The notes: generated from the sequence alone by a model not told the origin. A stretch of DNA of 64,000 nt from Hafnia alvei (GCF_964063325.1 NZ_OZ061315.1:4092001-4156000), one strand, 5' to 3'. Shown: positions 28,056 through 39,226, counted from the stretch's first letter. Numbers and translations: made by a program.

Positions 28056-31000
28056 TTAAAGATCGCGCTGACACACTGCCTGAGTCGAGCTCGCTGATGA
28101 CAATTGTTCAAGGACGCCATTGAACAGGTTAACAGCACTATAATATCCAGCTTGAGGAATCGTAGCCGTCCAAGAATGGTTTGGGAAGTCAGCGTCGAAT
28201 GCTAAAATATTCCCCCACTCACTCCAGAGCCCGCCAAGAGTACCGCGAGTTCCATCCGAAGAGACTGAACCTGTCAGTTGCCCCGCAGTAGGTACAATGT
28301 AACCTTTACTACTACAGTATTTGCTGGCGTCATCAAAATTAACGGTTTGTGACTCACCTTTGCTGATGTACCATTCTTTTAGCGTAAAGCTAAATGTAAT
28401 TATATTTCCCGCACCACTCTTGGGTGTACCCGTGATGATAACCTTACTTTTATTCCCCTCACTGATAAAGCTTACGACACCATTACTAACCGACACCCAT
28501 GACGCATCTGATTCCCAGTTGAACTCCTCCGCCAATGCATATTCAATATTTAATGTAAATTGAGCTCCTTTAAAACCAATGGTTGGAAAACCGCTGTTAA
28601 GAGCAAAATTATATCCATTAACCTCAATATTTTTTAGTGCGGGACTCCCAATAACCTTACCAGCATCTCCGCCGGTAGTATTATTGCCGTCGCCTGTCTG
28701 CGCAGTGTTCACCGTCGTACTGTTGCCGTACACATCGGCCCCGTTCTTCGCTCGGACGGACACTTCCAACACCTGACCCGCATTGCTGCCGTCGATGGTG
28801 TAGCTTGGGATCACGCCGCTCTGGCTGATTGCGTTGCCCTCACCGTTTTCTACAGCGTTGGCGGTTGAGCCTTTCACGCCCCACTGGTATTCCGACGTAT
28901 CGGTTGCATTACCGGTGTTGGCCGCAAAGGTATAGCTGCCGTTTAACGCTTCGCCCACCTTCAGCGTGCCGCTCATGACCACGTCGCTGATGCTCGGTGC
29001 TGCCTGCTCATCGGTGATATTGCCGTTACCGTCGCCGCCTTCGGTGTTATTGCCACCGCCGATTTGCGCGGTATCTACCGTGGCGCTGTTGCCGTACACA
29101 TCAGCCCCGTTTTTAGCCCGCACGGACACTTCCAACACCTGACCCGCATTGCTGCCGTCGATGGTGTAGCTTGGGATCACGCCGCTCTGGCTGATTGCGT
29201 TGCCCTCACCGTTTTCCACTGCGTTGGCGGTTGAGCCTTTGGCGCCCCACTGGTATTCCGACGCATCGGTTGCATTACCGGTGTTGGCCACAAAGGTGTA
29301 GCTGCCGCTTAGCGCTTCACCCACGTTCAACTTGCCGCTGATAGCCACGTTGCTGATGCTCGGTGCGGCCTGCTCATCGGTGATATTGCCGTTGCCGTCG
29401 CCGCCTTCGGTATTATTGCCACCGCCGATTTGCGCGGTGTCTACCGTGGCGCTGTTGCCGTACACATCGGCCCCGTTTTTAGCCCGTACCGACACTTCCA
29501 ACACCTGACCCGCATCGCTGCTGTCGATGGTGTAGCTTGGCACTACGCCGCTCTGGCTGATGGCGTTGCCCTCACCGTTTTCCACTGCGTTGGCGGTTGA
29601 GCCTTTCACGCCCCACTGGTACTCCGATGTATCGGTTGCATTACCGGTGTTGGCCGCAAAGGTGTAGCTGCCGCTCAGCGCTTCGCCCACGTTCAACTTG
29701 CCGCTCATCGCCACGTTGCTGATGCTCGGTGCAGCCTGTTCATCGGTGATATTGCCGTTGCCGTCGCCGCCCTCGGTGTTATTGCCACCGCCGATTTGCG
29801 CGGTATCTACCGTGGCGCTGTTGCCATACACATCAGCCCCGTTTTTCGCTCGGACGGACACTTCCAGCACCTGACCCGCATTGCTGCCGTCGATGGTGTA
29901 GCTTGGGATCACGCCGCTCTGGCTGATGGCGTTGCCCTCACCGTTTTCCACTGCGTTGGCCGTTGAGCCTTTTACGCCCCACTGGTACTCCGATGTATCG
30001 GTTGCATTACCGGTGTTGGCCGCAAAGGTGTAGCTGCCGCTCAGCGCTTCGCCCACGTTCAACTTGCCGCTCATCGCCACGTTGCTGATACTCGGTGCAG
30101 CCTGCTCATCGGTGATATTGCCGTTGCCGTCGCCGCCTTCGGTATTATTGCCACCGCCGATTTGCGCGGTATCTACCGTGGCGCTGTTGCCGTACACATC
30201 AGCCCCGTTTTTCGCTCGGACGGACACTTCCAACACCTGACCCGCATTGCTGCCGTCGATGGTGTAGCTTGGGAGCACGCCGCTCTGGCTGATGGCGTTG
30301 CCCTCACCATTTTCCACTGCGTTGGCGGTTGAGCCTTTCACGCCCCACTGGTATTCCGACGCATCGGTTGCATTACCGGTGTTGGCCGCAAAGGTGTAGC
30401 TGCCGCTTAGCGCTTCACCCACGTTCAACTTGCCGCTCATCGCCACGTTGCTGATGCTCGGTGCGGCCTGCTCATCGGTGATATTGCCGTTGCCGTCGCC
30501 GCCTTCGGTGTTATTGCCACCGCCGATTTGCGCGGTGTCTACCGTGGCGCTGTTGCCGTACACATCAGCCCCGTTTTTAGCCCGTACCGACACTTCCAAC
30601 ACCTGACCCGCATTGCTGCTGTTGATGGTGTAGCTTGGGATCACGCCGCTCTGGCTGATTGCGCTGCCGTTGCCGTTGGCGACTACATCTGCCGTCGAAC
30701 CTTTCACGCCCCACTGGTATTCCGACGTATCGGTTGCATTACCGGTGTTGGCCGCAAAGGTGTAGCTGCCGCTCAGCGCTTCACCCACGTTCAACTTGCC
30801 GCTCATCGCCACGTTGCTGATGCTCGGTGCGGCCTGCTCATCGGTGATATTGCCGTTACCGTCGCCGCCTTCGGTATTATTGCCACCGCCGATTTGTGCG
30901 GTATCTACCGTGGCGCTGTTGCCGTACACATCAGCCCCGTTTTTAGCCCGTACCGACACTTCCAACACCTGACCCGCATTGCTGCCGTCGATGGTGTAGC

Positions 31001-31823
31001 TTGGGATCACGCCGCTCTGGCTGATGGCGCTGCCGTTGGCGACTACATCTGCCGTCGAACCTTTCACGCCCCACTGGTATTCCGACGTATCGGTTGCATT
31101 ACCGGTGTTGGCCGCAAAGGTGTAGCTGCCGCTCAGCGCTTCACCCACGTTCAACTTGCCGCTCATCGCCACGTTGCTGATGCTTGGTGCGGCCTGCTCA
31201 TCGGTGATATTGCCGTTGCCGTCGCCGCCCTCGGTATCGTTGCCGCTATCGTCCGGAACCGTGGTGACCGTCAGCGTATTCCCTAAGGTTTCCACCCCGT
31301 TACGCGCCTGAACCGACAGCTCTTTTACCTGCCCAACATCGCTGGCGATCAACGTATAGCTCGGCACGCTGCCTGAAGTAACGATAGTTTCAGCGCCATT
31401 CAGCCCTGTGGTCTGCCCCTTATTCCCCCATTGGTAAAGGGAAGTATCTTGCGTATTGCCGTTGTTGCTATCGAACTGATAATGACCCGCTAGCTGCTCG
31501 CCTAACGCCAGCTTGCCGCTCATGGTTAAGCCGCTGATCATCGGCGCTCTGCCCACATACAGCGTCGCCGGGGCGATTTTGATGTTCTGGATTTCAGGCG
31601 TGAGTTTGTATTCCCCCATGGTTTCGCCCGCCGTGACGGTGGCTTTATAGGTGCCCAAGTGATTCACATCTTCGCTGAAGCTGCTGACTGTAGCATCGGA
31701 CTGGGCACGACCAGACTGGCTGACCGTGGTTTTAATATCGCCCGCTACGCCGCTGATCGGGTGGTTATTGGCATCGCGCAACACCAGCGTCAGTTCAGCC
31801 GTTGAGTGGCCGTCGTTCGGTAA
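28056..31823 (-). pseudogene. Passenger half of adhesin A, cut off by an amber codon
   Basis: This continues the frame of 31824-33425 without shift after a TAG at 31826-31824. It encodes a Big_1-like Ig domain (LVLRDANNHPISGV), one divergent and seven near-identical ~122-residue Ig-like repeats (core: VGEALSGSYTFAANTG, SEYQWGVKGS, VLEVSVRAKNGADVYGNSATV), a short Ig-like segment, and a C-terminal tip with a Cys pair (KYCSSKGYIVPTAGQL ... AVCQRDL) that looks like the C-type-lectin-like end of invasins. It has no start codon of its own; the first candidate is an internal TTG without a ribosome-binding site. It would be made only by amber suppression or readthrough, or serve as a recombination donor. 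Confidence 0.8.
28673..31236 (-). repeat. Seven tandem 366-bp repeats in adhesin A
   Basis: The motif beginning TCGGTRTTATTGCC recurs at 29041, 29407, 29773, 30139, 30505 and 30871, exactly 366 bp apart; the unit ending at 31231 is 360 bp because it lacks one Asn-Gly pair. Each unit encodes one Ig-like domain plus a GGGNNTEGGDGNG linker. Units differ by few bases, so copy number should be unstable. Confidence 0.9.
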
Positions 31824-33425
31824 CTAAAGCTCCATCGGGGTTAGCATGCTGTTAACCGTACTTACCGCCGCCGAGGAAACAACAACCATACTTTCCGCTT
31901 TTGGTGATGCATTGCCGGATTTATCGTAGGCAACGCCGCTCACCACATAGCTGTTGTTGGCATCGTTGCCGTATTGATATTCAGGAATAATGACGTTGAA
32001 CTGCTGCTCAGAAACCTGAACAATCTGCCCGCCCTGACTCAGCAGTTCAGGCGCGGTCCACTCAATGCGCTCAACGCCGTTGGTGCTGTTGACCGACACG
32101 CCCAGCGATTTACTTTCACCGCTGTAGCCGCTGATTTGCGAAGCTAACCGGAGGCTGATGGTGTCTTTTTTGCGGTATTCCAACACGATGTTGTTGTTAC
32201 GCTCGACAAAATCGTAGCGATTCGCTGCCAAGCTGCGGCTCGCGGCCAACAGGCTGCTATCCAACTGCTGACCTAACGGCGCACCAAACACATAGTTCAG
32301 ATCGATACCGAAACGGGTGTCGTTTTGATTGCTTTTACCCATGCGGTGGTCGACGTTGAACTTCATCAGCGGGAAAGGCGAATAGTTAACGCCAGCCGTC
32401 ACCGCTACCGGATCTTTTTGCTGATTATCTTTACCAAACAGCCCGACGCGGTCGCCGTAATACTGTTCATACACCAGCTTGCCGCCGATCCCCGGATAGG
32501 CAGGTAAATAGCCTTCAGTACGAATATCCCACCCGTTGGCCGGGCGTTCTTCGTAGTTATCGAAGTCCGGTGAGTTTTTCCAGTTGGTCAAACGCATGTA
32601 GGCGTTAGCGGCCACTTTGAGGAAATCGCGCTGATATTCGGCACCGAGGCCTAAACGCGAGTGGCTGCGTGACCAGTCGTGGTCGAAGAAGGTGTTGGCG
32701 CCCAGCAAATAGGTGCCTTCAAAATAGCGGTAACCCAACCCCAGGTTGGACTGGTTGCGGCTGTCGGTATGATGTACCGAGCCCTGAGTAAACACCTGAT
32801 GCGCATTGTTTTCCCACAGCGGATATAGCACATCCAGCTCAGAATTTTTTAGTGAGAAATCACGGTCGGCATCCAATTTTACCCGCGCTTTTCCCTTGCC
32901 GTTCAGCCAGCTGGCCACTTCTTGATTCGCTTTGCTGTTCGCTGCACCCAACGCTTGGCTGCGCGCCAAATCTTTCGCGCTGTCGCTGTTGGGATTGTTT
33001 TGTAAAAAATGACCGGCCTGCTGGGCACGCTGAGCCAGTGCTGCGCTGTCATCACTGCCAGCATCAGTGGCGATGCTTTTGGATTGGACGGGAACGTCGA
33101 TCTCATCCCCAGCGCGCACTGATTCAAAGCCGTGGGCAAAGGTTCGATATTGATTCAGCGTTTTAAGCTGTGCCACGGTGAGCTGATATTTTTCTGCTAT
33201 CTGAGCAATCGTATCCCCAGGCTGTAACACGTAGGGAATAGTTTTCGCCGGGGCGCTGGTCGTGAGGAATTTTTTGTCTTCTGTTTCAGCTCTTGCGACC
33301 ATCACCGGAGTAAATGACAGGGCCAAGGGGAATACAACCTGCATACCAATATTCAGGTGTGCAATGGCGCGGATATATCTTTTACCTATTTTTATTTCAC
33401 TGGCAGATGGGGGTTTGTTTTTCAT
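31824..33425 (-). CDS. Translocator half of inverse autotransporter A (ends at amber)
   Basis: The 533 residues comprise an extended signal peptide (cleavage near ARA at 44-46), a periplasmic LysM domain (~65-112, YVLQPGDTIAQIAEKYQLTVAQLKTLNQ-type), the 12-strand inverse-autotransporter barrel (~190-440; LGLGYRYFEGTYLLGANTFFDHDW-type) and the first Ig-like segment. They end at a TAG where both paralogs read CAG (Gln). The barrel is near-identical to the two other copies, so this truncated product could still insert in the outer membrane but would display almost nothing. The long gene is best seen as a recently broken or conditionally read adhesin. Confidence 0.85.
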   Translation of the reverse strand: MKNKPPSASEIKIGKRYIRAIAHLNIGMQVVFPLALSFTPVMVARAETEDKKFLTTSAPAKTIPYVLQPGDTIAQIAEKYQLTVAQLKTLNQYRTFAHGFESVRAGDEIDVPVQSKSIATDAGSDDSAALAQRAQQAGHFLQNNPNSDSAKDLARSQALGAANSKANQEVASWLNGKGKARVKLDADRDFSLKNSELDVLYPLWENNAHQVFTQGSVHHTDSRNQSNLGLGYRYFEGTYLLGANTFFDHDWSRSHSRLGLGAEYQRDFLKVAANAYMRLTNWKNSPDFDNYEERPANGWDIRTEGYLPAYPGIGGKLVYEQYYGDRVGLFGKDNQQKDPVAVTAGVNYSPFPLMKFNVDHRMGKSNQNDTRFGIDLNYVFGAPLGQQLDSSLLAASRSLAANRYDFVERNNNIVLEYRKKDTISLRLASQISGYSGESKSLGVSVNSTNGVERIEWTAPELLSQGGQIVQVSEQQFNVIIPEYQYGNDANNSYVVSGVAYDKSGNASPKAESMVVVSSAAVSTVNSMLTPMEL

Positions 33426-33641
33426 AAATAACTCTATAGGAGAGAATGATAATCAATGCGAATTAAGCAATAATGACTTTTAAAATAATGAGATAGCTCG
33501 TAAAACAAAATTGTTTTTTCACTCCATCAATATAAAAATGAAAGTGATAGCCATACAAAAAATAAAAAGACTTGCTTAGCATAAGATAATTCTTACCTAG
33601 CAATTAGTATATGAGAGCGCAACTATATGAATGCCACCAAA

Positions 33642-33659
33642 CACCTACGCATGTAGGAA
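33642..33659. promoter_or_regulatory. Putative EvgA box upstream of adhesin A
   Basis: CACCTACGCATGTAGGAA matches 13 of 16 fixed positions of the EvgA-type inverted repeat, 216 bp before the adhesin A start. A half-site TTCTTACC lies at 33590. The rest of the 33426-33817 gap is AT-rich, with the terminator of adhesin B at its right end. Confidence 0.5.
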
Positions 33660-33750
33660 AACAATAAATCACCGAACGCTTCCATGAACAATAAACATTA
33701 CCTAAATAGAGCATTATTACTAATAAATAAATATTGATACTTAACAAAAT

Positions 33751-33776
33751 AAGTGCCTGATAAAAATCAGGCACTT
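33751..33776 (-). terminator. Terminator of adhesin B
   Basis: Stem AAGTGCCTGA / TCAGGCACTT lies 42 bp past the adhesin B stop and is followed on the minus strand by ATTTTGTT. Confidence 0.75.
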
Positions 33777-33817
33777 TATAGTTAAAACATAAAACTAGAA
33801 ATTAAAAATAGCTTTTT

Positions 33818-36800
33818 TTACTCTCCAGATTCAGAAACAACAAATCTAACCCTATTAACCAGCTCATTTCCTTTTACCTCATAGCCCTGTAAAACGTAGC
33901 CATTTGGTATGTTGTAAACGCTTGTAGTTAAGTTGTCATAAATTGAGGCAGGCTGTTCACCACAACTTTCCTGCGAGCCATTCTTATATTTATATATAAT
34001 TTGACCTACACCGGTGCGGTTACCATAGTCTCGTGAAATACCTGTTTTCACCGTAATTGACGTTACATCTCTCACATTCCGGATAATAAGAGGACTTCCC
34101 CCGGTGCCACCCACGCCACCCATGCTATCTACCGCAAATCCGCACTGCATAGAAATCATGTAATCAGGGGGAGTAACAATATCACTACCGCTCTTATCGC
34201 CAGCTATTGTTCCACCATAATACGGGGAATATTTCAATGCGGTGATGGTAACCACTGCTTTAGCCTCAAACTCGTTATTTTTATATAACCCATAGGCCAC
34301 CACATTTGTTTTCCCAGCATTAACACCGGTTACAACGCCTGAACTATTTACAGTCGCAACACTGCTATTTTCTGTTTTCCATTTTATTTCAGAATAAGGA
34401 ACGGTAACGTTTGTTCCATTAGGTCCTTTGGCATTCAGCGAGAACTGATAAGATAACGTTTCACCTAGCGTTCGATTACCGGGAACAACGTTAAATTGAT
34501 ACTTATCAATTATCTGACCTTTATAGCCATCATCAGTATTATTACCGCCGCCTGCTTGCGCAGTCGTCACAGTTGAAATATTACCAATAACGCTGGCGCC
34601 ATTTTTCGCGCGCACCGTGGCTTCTAATACCTTACCCACATCCGTATTCGCAATAACATAGTCTGGCAATGTGCCACTTTTACTAATCACTTTGCCTTTA
34701 TTACTTTCAATTTGGCTTTTCGTGGTACCCACGGTTCCCCATAGATATTCTGACTTGTCGAGCGTATTTCCAGTATTCGCCGCAAAGATGTAGCTACCTT
34801 TCAGAGTTTGGCCGGAATTTAGCGTGCCGCGAATTATCAGATTGCTGATGCTTGGCGCTGCCATTGGGTCGATAACCGTGCCGCCGGGGCCCCCTTTATC
34901 GGTTTCGTTGCCGTCAGTACCCGGTACTGAGGTGACCGTGGCGCTGTTGCCGTAAACGCTGGCACCGTTTTTGGCACGTACCGACATTTCCAGTACCTGA
35001 CCTGCATCGCTGCTTTGGACCGTGTAGCTTGGGATGGTGCCGCTTTGCTCAATCGCGCTGCCGTTCTCGTTCGCAATCACACCTGCCGTCGTTCCTTCCA
35101 CGCCCCACTGGTATTCCGAGCGGTCGGTTGTATCGCCGGTATTCGCCGCAAAGGTGTAGCGACCGTTCAGCTGTTTACCCACCAACAGCTCGCCGTCGAT
35201 CTTCACGTTGCTGATGCTTGGTTCAGCCATTGGGTCGATAACCGTGCCGCCGGGGCCCCCTTTATCGGTTTCGTTGCCGTCAGTACCCGGTACTGAGGTG
35301 ACCGTGGCGCTGTTGCCGTAAACGCTGGCACCGTTTTTGGCACGTACCGACATTTCCAGTACCTGACCCGCATCGCTGCTTTGGACCGTGTAGCTTGGGA
35401 TGGTGCCGCTTTGCTCAATCGCGCTGCCGTTCTCGTTCGCCACCACGTTTGCCGTGGAGCCTTCCACGCCCCACTGGTATTCCGAGCGGTCGGTTGTATC
35501 GCCGGTATTCGCCGCAAAGGTGTAGCGACCGTTCAGTTGTTTACCCACCAACAGCTCGCCGCTGATAGCCACGTTGCTGATGCTTGGCGCTGCCATTGGA
35601 TCGATAACCGTGCCGCCTTCGCCGCCGTTTTCAGAGGTCACCGTCAGGATATTCCCCAACGTATCGACTCCGTTACGCGCCTGAACCGACAGCTCTTTTA
35701 CCTGACCAACATCGTTTGCGACCAGCGTATAGCCCGGCACGCTGCCTGAAGTAACAATAGTCTCAGCGCCATTCAGCCCTGCGGTCTGCCCTTTATTGCC
35801 CCACTGGTAGAGAGACATATCTTTCGGGTGCCCGCCGCCATTATTGAACTGATAGTCTCCCGTTAGCTGCTCACCCAGCTCCAGCTTGCCGCTTATGCTC
35901 AAATCGCTGATTGCCGGTGTGCTGCCGACATACAACGTCGCTGGCGCAATTTTGACATTATGGATTTCAGGCGTGATTTTATATTGGCCCATATTTTCGC
36001 CCGCCGTCACGATGGCGCTATAGGTGCCCATACGGGTCATGTCTTCGCTGAAAGCACTCACCGTGGCATCTGGCTGACCGCGACCCACGGGACTTAGCGT
36101 GGTTTTGATGTCATCGGCGATACCACTGACGAGGTGATTGTTCGCATCACGCAATACCAGCGTCAATCTAGCCGTAGAGGTACCGTCGTTCGGTAGCTGT
36201 AGCTCCATCGGGGTGAGCGTACTATTAAGAATGCTCACCGCCGCTGATGACACGATCACCAAGCTTTCTGCCTTAGGCGATGCATTGCCGGATTTATCGT
36301 AGGCAACGCCGCTCACCACATAGCTGTTGTTGGCATCATTACCATGTTGATATTCAGGAATGATCACGTTGAACTGCTGCTCAGAAACCTGAACAATCTG
36401 CCCGCCCTGACTCAGCAGTTCTGGTGCGGTCCACTCAATGCGCTCAACGCCGTTGGTGCTGTTGACCGACACGCCCAGCGATTTGCTTTCACCGCTGTAG
36501 CCGCTGATTTGCGAGGCCAACCGGAGGCTGATGGTGTCTTTTTTGCGGTATTCCAACACGATGTTGTTGTTACGCTCAACGAAGTCATAGCGATTCGCGG
36601 CCAAGCTGCGGCTCGCGGCCAACAGGCTGCTATCCAACTGCTGACCTAACGGCGCGCCAAACACATAGTTCAGATCGATGCCAAAGCGGGTGTCGTTTTG
36701 ATTGCTTTTACCCATGCGGTGGTCGACGTTGAACTTCATCAGCGGGAACGGCGAATAGTTAACGCCGGCCGTCACCGCTACCGGATCTTTTTGCTGATTA

Positions 36801-37801
36801 TCTTTGCCAAACAGCCCGACGCGGTCGCCGTAATACTGTTCATACACCAGCTTGCCGCCGATCCCCGGATAGGCAGGTAAATAGCCTTCAGTACGAATGT
36901 CCCAACCGTTAGCCGGGCGTTCTTCGTAGTTATCGAAATCCGGTGAGTTTTTCCAGTTGGTCAAACGCATATAGGCGTTAGCGGCCACTTTGAGGAAATC
37001 GCGCTGATATTCGGCACCGAGGCCTAAACGCGAGTGGCTGCGTGACCAGTCGTGGTCGAAGAAGGTGTTGGCGCCCAGCAAATAGGTGCCTTCAAAATAG
37101 CGGTAGCCCAACCCCAGATTGGACTGGTTGCGGCTGTCGGTATGATGTACCGAGCCCTGCGTAAACACCTGATGCGCATTGTTTTCCCACAGCGGATACA
37201 GCACATCCAGCTCAGAGTTCTTTAATGAGAAATCACGGTCGGCATCGAGTTTTACTCGTACTTTTCCCTTGCCGTTCAGCCAGCTGGCGACTTCCTGATT
37301 CGCTTTGCTGTTCGCTGCACCCAACGCTTGGCCGCGCGCCAAATCTTTCGCGCTATCGCTGTTGGGATTGTTTTGTAAAAAGTGACCGGCCTGCTGGACG
37401 CGCTGAGCCAACGCAGCGCTGTCATCACGCGCCTTATCGGCAGCACTATTTTTGGCCTGTACTGGCACATCGATCTCATCCCCAGCGCGCACTGATTCAA
37501 AGCCGTGGGCAAAAGTTCGGTATTGATTCAGCGTTTTAAGCTGTGCCACGGTGAGCTGATATTTTTCTGCTATCTGAGCAATCGAATCCCCAGGCTGTAA
37601 CACGTAGGGAATAGTTTTCGCCGGGGCGCTGGTCGCGAGGAATTTTTTGTCTTCTGTTTCGGCTCGAGCAACCATTACCGGAGTAAATGACAGAGCTAAC
37701 GGGAATACGACCTGCATACCGATATTCAGGTGTGCAATGGCGCGGATATATTTTTTACCTATTTTTATTTCACTGGCAGATGGAGGTTTGTTTTTATTCA
37801 T
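33818..37801 (-). CDS. Inverse autotransporter adhesin B with jacalin-like tip
   Basis: A 1327-residue intimin/invasin-type protein. Order: extended signal peptide, LysM (~65-112), beta-barrel (~190-440), Big_1-like Ig domain (~550-640), one divergent and three ~122-residue Ig-like repeats, a BIG2-type domain (WKTENSSVATVNSSGVVTGV), and a tip (last ~115 residues) beginning GGVGGTGGSPLIIRNV and ending NRVRFVVSESGE. The GGxGG start, I.SITVKTG strand, IIYKYKNG and late VNRVRFV strand suggest a beta-prism (jacalin-like) lectin. The frame extends to 37831, but the ATG at 37801 matches the start of paralog C. N-terminal ~540 residues are almost identical to A and C. Confidence 0.9.
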   Translation of the reverse strand: MNKNKPPSASEIKIGKKYIRAIAHLNIGMQVVFPLALSFTPVMVARAETEDKKFLATSAPAKTIPYVLQPGDSIAQIAEKYQLTVAQLKTLNQYRTFAHGFESVRAGDEIDVPVQAKNSAADKARDDSAALAQRVQQAGHFLQNNPNSDSAKDLARGQALGAANSKANQEVASWLNGKGKVRVKLDADRDFSLKNSELDVLYPLWENNAHQVFTQGSVHHTDSRNQSNLGLGYRYFEGTYLLGANTFFDHDWSRSHSRLGLGAEYQRDFLKVAANAYMRLTNWKNSPDFDNYEERPANGWDIRTEGYLPAYPGIGGKLVYEQYYGDRVGLFGKDNQQKDPVAVTAGVNYSPFPLMKFNVDHRMGKSNQNDTRFGIDLNYVFGAPLGQQLDSSLLAASRSLAANRYDFVERNNNIVLEYRKKDTISLRLASQISGYSGESKSLGVSVNSTNGVERIEWTAPELLSQGGQIVQVSEQQFNVIIPEYQHGNDANNSYVVSGVAYDKSGNASPKAESLVIVSSAAVSILNSTLTPMELQLPNDGTSTARLTLVLRDANNHLVSGIADDIKTTLSPVGRGQPDATVSAFSEDMTRMGTYSAIVTAGENMGQYKITPEIHNVKIAPATLYVGSTPAISDLSISGKLELGEQLTGDYQFNNGGGHPKDMSLYQWGNKGQTAGLNGAETIVTSGSVPGYTLVANDVGQVKELSVQARNGVDTLGNILTVTSENGGEGGTVIDPMAAPSISNVAISGELLVGKQLNGRYTFAANTGDTTDRSEYQWGVEGSTANVVANENGSAIEQSGTIPSYTVQSSDAGQVLEMSVRAKNGASVYGNSATVTSVPGTDGNETDKGGPGGTVIDPMAEPSISNVKIDGELLVGKQLNGRYTFAANTGDTTDRSEYQWGVEGTTAGVIANENGSAIEQSGTIPSYTVQSSDAGQVLEMSVRAKNGASVYGNSATVTSVPGTDGNETDKGGPGGTVIDPMAAPSISNLIIRGTLNSGQTLKGSYIFAANTGNTLDKSEYLWGTVGTTKSQIESNKGKVISKSGTLPDYVIANTDVGKVLEATVRAKNGASVIGNISTVTTAQAGGGNNTDDGYKGQIIDKYQFNVVPGNRTLGETLSYQFSLNAKGPNGTNVTVPYSEIKWKTENSSVATVNSSGVVTGVNAGKTNVVAYGLYKNNEFEAKAVVTITALKYSPYYGGTIAGDKSGSDIVTPPDYMISMQCGFAVDSMGGVGGTGGSPLIIRNVRDVTSITVKTGISRDYGNRTGVGQIIYKYKNGSQESCGEQPASIYDNLTTSVYNIPNGYVLQGYEVKGNELVNRVRFVVSESGE
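34852..35600 (-). repeat. Tandem 366-bp repeats in adhesin B
   Basis: Two nearly identical units are marked by CCATTGGGTCGATAACC at 34861 and 35227, exactly 366 bp apart, and flanked by diverged units on both sides. Sequence differs clearly from the A and C repeats although the period is the same. Confidence 0.85.
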
Positions 37802-39226
37802 ATAAAACTCAAGAAAATTAATAATAAACAAATAATATTGATTGGTTTTCTACCTTGAAGGAGATCACCACTAGAAAACTAATTAAATGGCCCAGTCGGC
37901 CTGCGAATCATATAATTAAACGTAAGCTAAACATCCTTTCTCCGTTGTATTAGATGATATTTCACATACAGAAAACCCCAACGCAATACAGGTTGTTAAT
38001 ACATATATGCGCATTAGGATTGTTTAAACATTGGATTGCATGAGGACATCAGTCTACTTTCCGCATCAGAGCGTCACTCTATCGATGAAAAAACAAACTG
38101 AGTCCAATAATAAAAATGAGTCAAACAGCGAGACTTGGCCCACCCCTATCGAGATTGCATTCCATTTTTTCGCTGTCTTCAACCTCCTTTTGAAAACGTG
38201 CCATCCCCTTTTCAATATAAATACCGAAAACCATTTCATGCCATCGCGTTAGCCAACGCCATCAGCAATTTGATTGGGGGATGAATTCTTTGATTTCTTA
38301 GTTAAGAAATTCCATTTTTGCGGGCTGCCATCCTAGCGATAAATGCATAATTACATGGATAAATATTGAACATAACGGCCATCTATACCCCGTTCTAGAT
38401 CAATTAATAACCACTACATCAGTGTTGATTTCGGATCATTATAATGATTTTTTTGATATTGCGATTATATTATCTGTAAAATCACAAAAAACGATATTAA
38501 ATTCTGATTAATTGTTTTTTATTCAAAATGAAAGAATATTATTTGAAAAAATAAGCAAATCGGGGATTGTTTGTATCGAATTTATTTTTTAACGGGGGTT
38601 GTTTCATTAACGTTTAGATTTCATAAATCTATTTAAAATTTAATTTCTCATATTATAAAAATAATAAAATCACAATAAAAAATATTTAGCATTTAGATTT
38701 CATTTAAATTATGGTCTTAAGTAAATTATTGTAAGTAATATATTTCCTACATCTTTAATTGATAATCCTCACTGACAAACGGTCTATGATCATTTTTTAA
38801 TCATAATTAACGTACATATTTAGCGACATATCTATCTAATACACCGACCATTTAAATCCATACAACACACGAGAAAAATCACATTACTTATAATAAACCT
38901 AGGATTATTAAGTGTATATAGGAACGCCATAGCATCACTGGAGCCATTGGCCTACAGGTGTAAGAATAGAAATGCTAATTCCGGCATTGATAATAACCAA
39001 CGTTAATACTTATGAGTAAAGCCTGTTATACAGAGAAAATTCATTTTTCATTACGTAAAGATAAGTATGACTCTATTTTATGTCACAGATAATATTTAAA
39101 TATAAACATAGTGAATCATATCCCACCATTATGATTGGAGAGAGAAAAACGATTAGCAATTTATTTATTAAAATCAAGAATTATAACCAGAGTGATTTTT
39201 GGTTAACGAAGGAAATAAATGGGGGG
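37802..39226. other. Long AT-rich leader region of adhesin B
   Basis: About 1.4 kb without a credible gene. It is colinear with the region upstream of adhesin C (46924-48170). The best-conserved blocks are 37915-38030, 38328-38370 and ~38435-38570, the last starting with the palindrome ATCATTATAATGAT (38435-38448). The copy at adhesin C keeps the same palindrome (47388-47401). Such conservation in otherwise drifting DNA suggests promoter or H-NS-type control elements rather than junk. Confidence 0.6.
38949..38966. promoter_or_regulatory. Putative EvgA box upstream of adhesin B
   Basis: GGCCTACAGGTGTAAGAA matches 14 of 16 fixed positions of the EvgA-type repeat, about 1.15 kb before the adhesin B start, in the same context as the box at 47899. 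Confidence 0.5.

Noticed and set aside
30528..31286. 252-codon plus-strand open frame opposite the adhesin A repeats
   Set aside because: It is the antisense of the 366-bp repeats; it recurs only because the repeat does, and has no ribosome-binding site or family.
28056..31784. Adhesin A passenger as an independent gene starting at 31784
   Set aside because: The start would be a TTG inside a conserved Ig strand without ribosome-binding site, and the product would lack any export signal.
35015..35749. Plus-strand open frames opposite the adhesin B repeats
   Set aside because: Antisense shadows of the repeat units with the same His/Arg-rich pattern as elsewhere in the array.
38031..38252. 73-codon open frame in the adhesin B leader
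   Set aside because: Not kept in the colinear leader of adhesin C, no ribosome-binding site, no recognisable domain.
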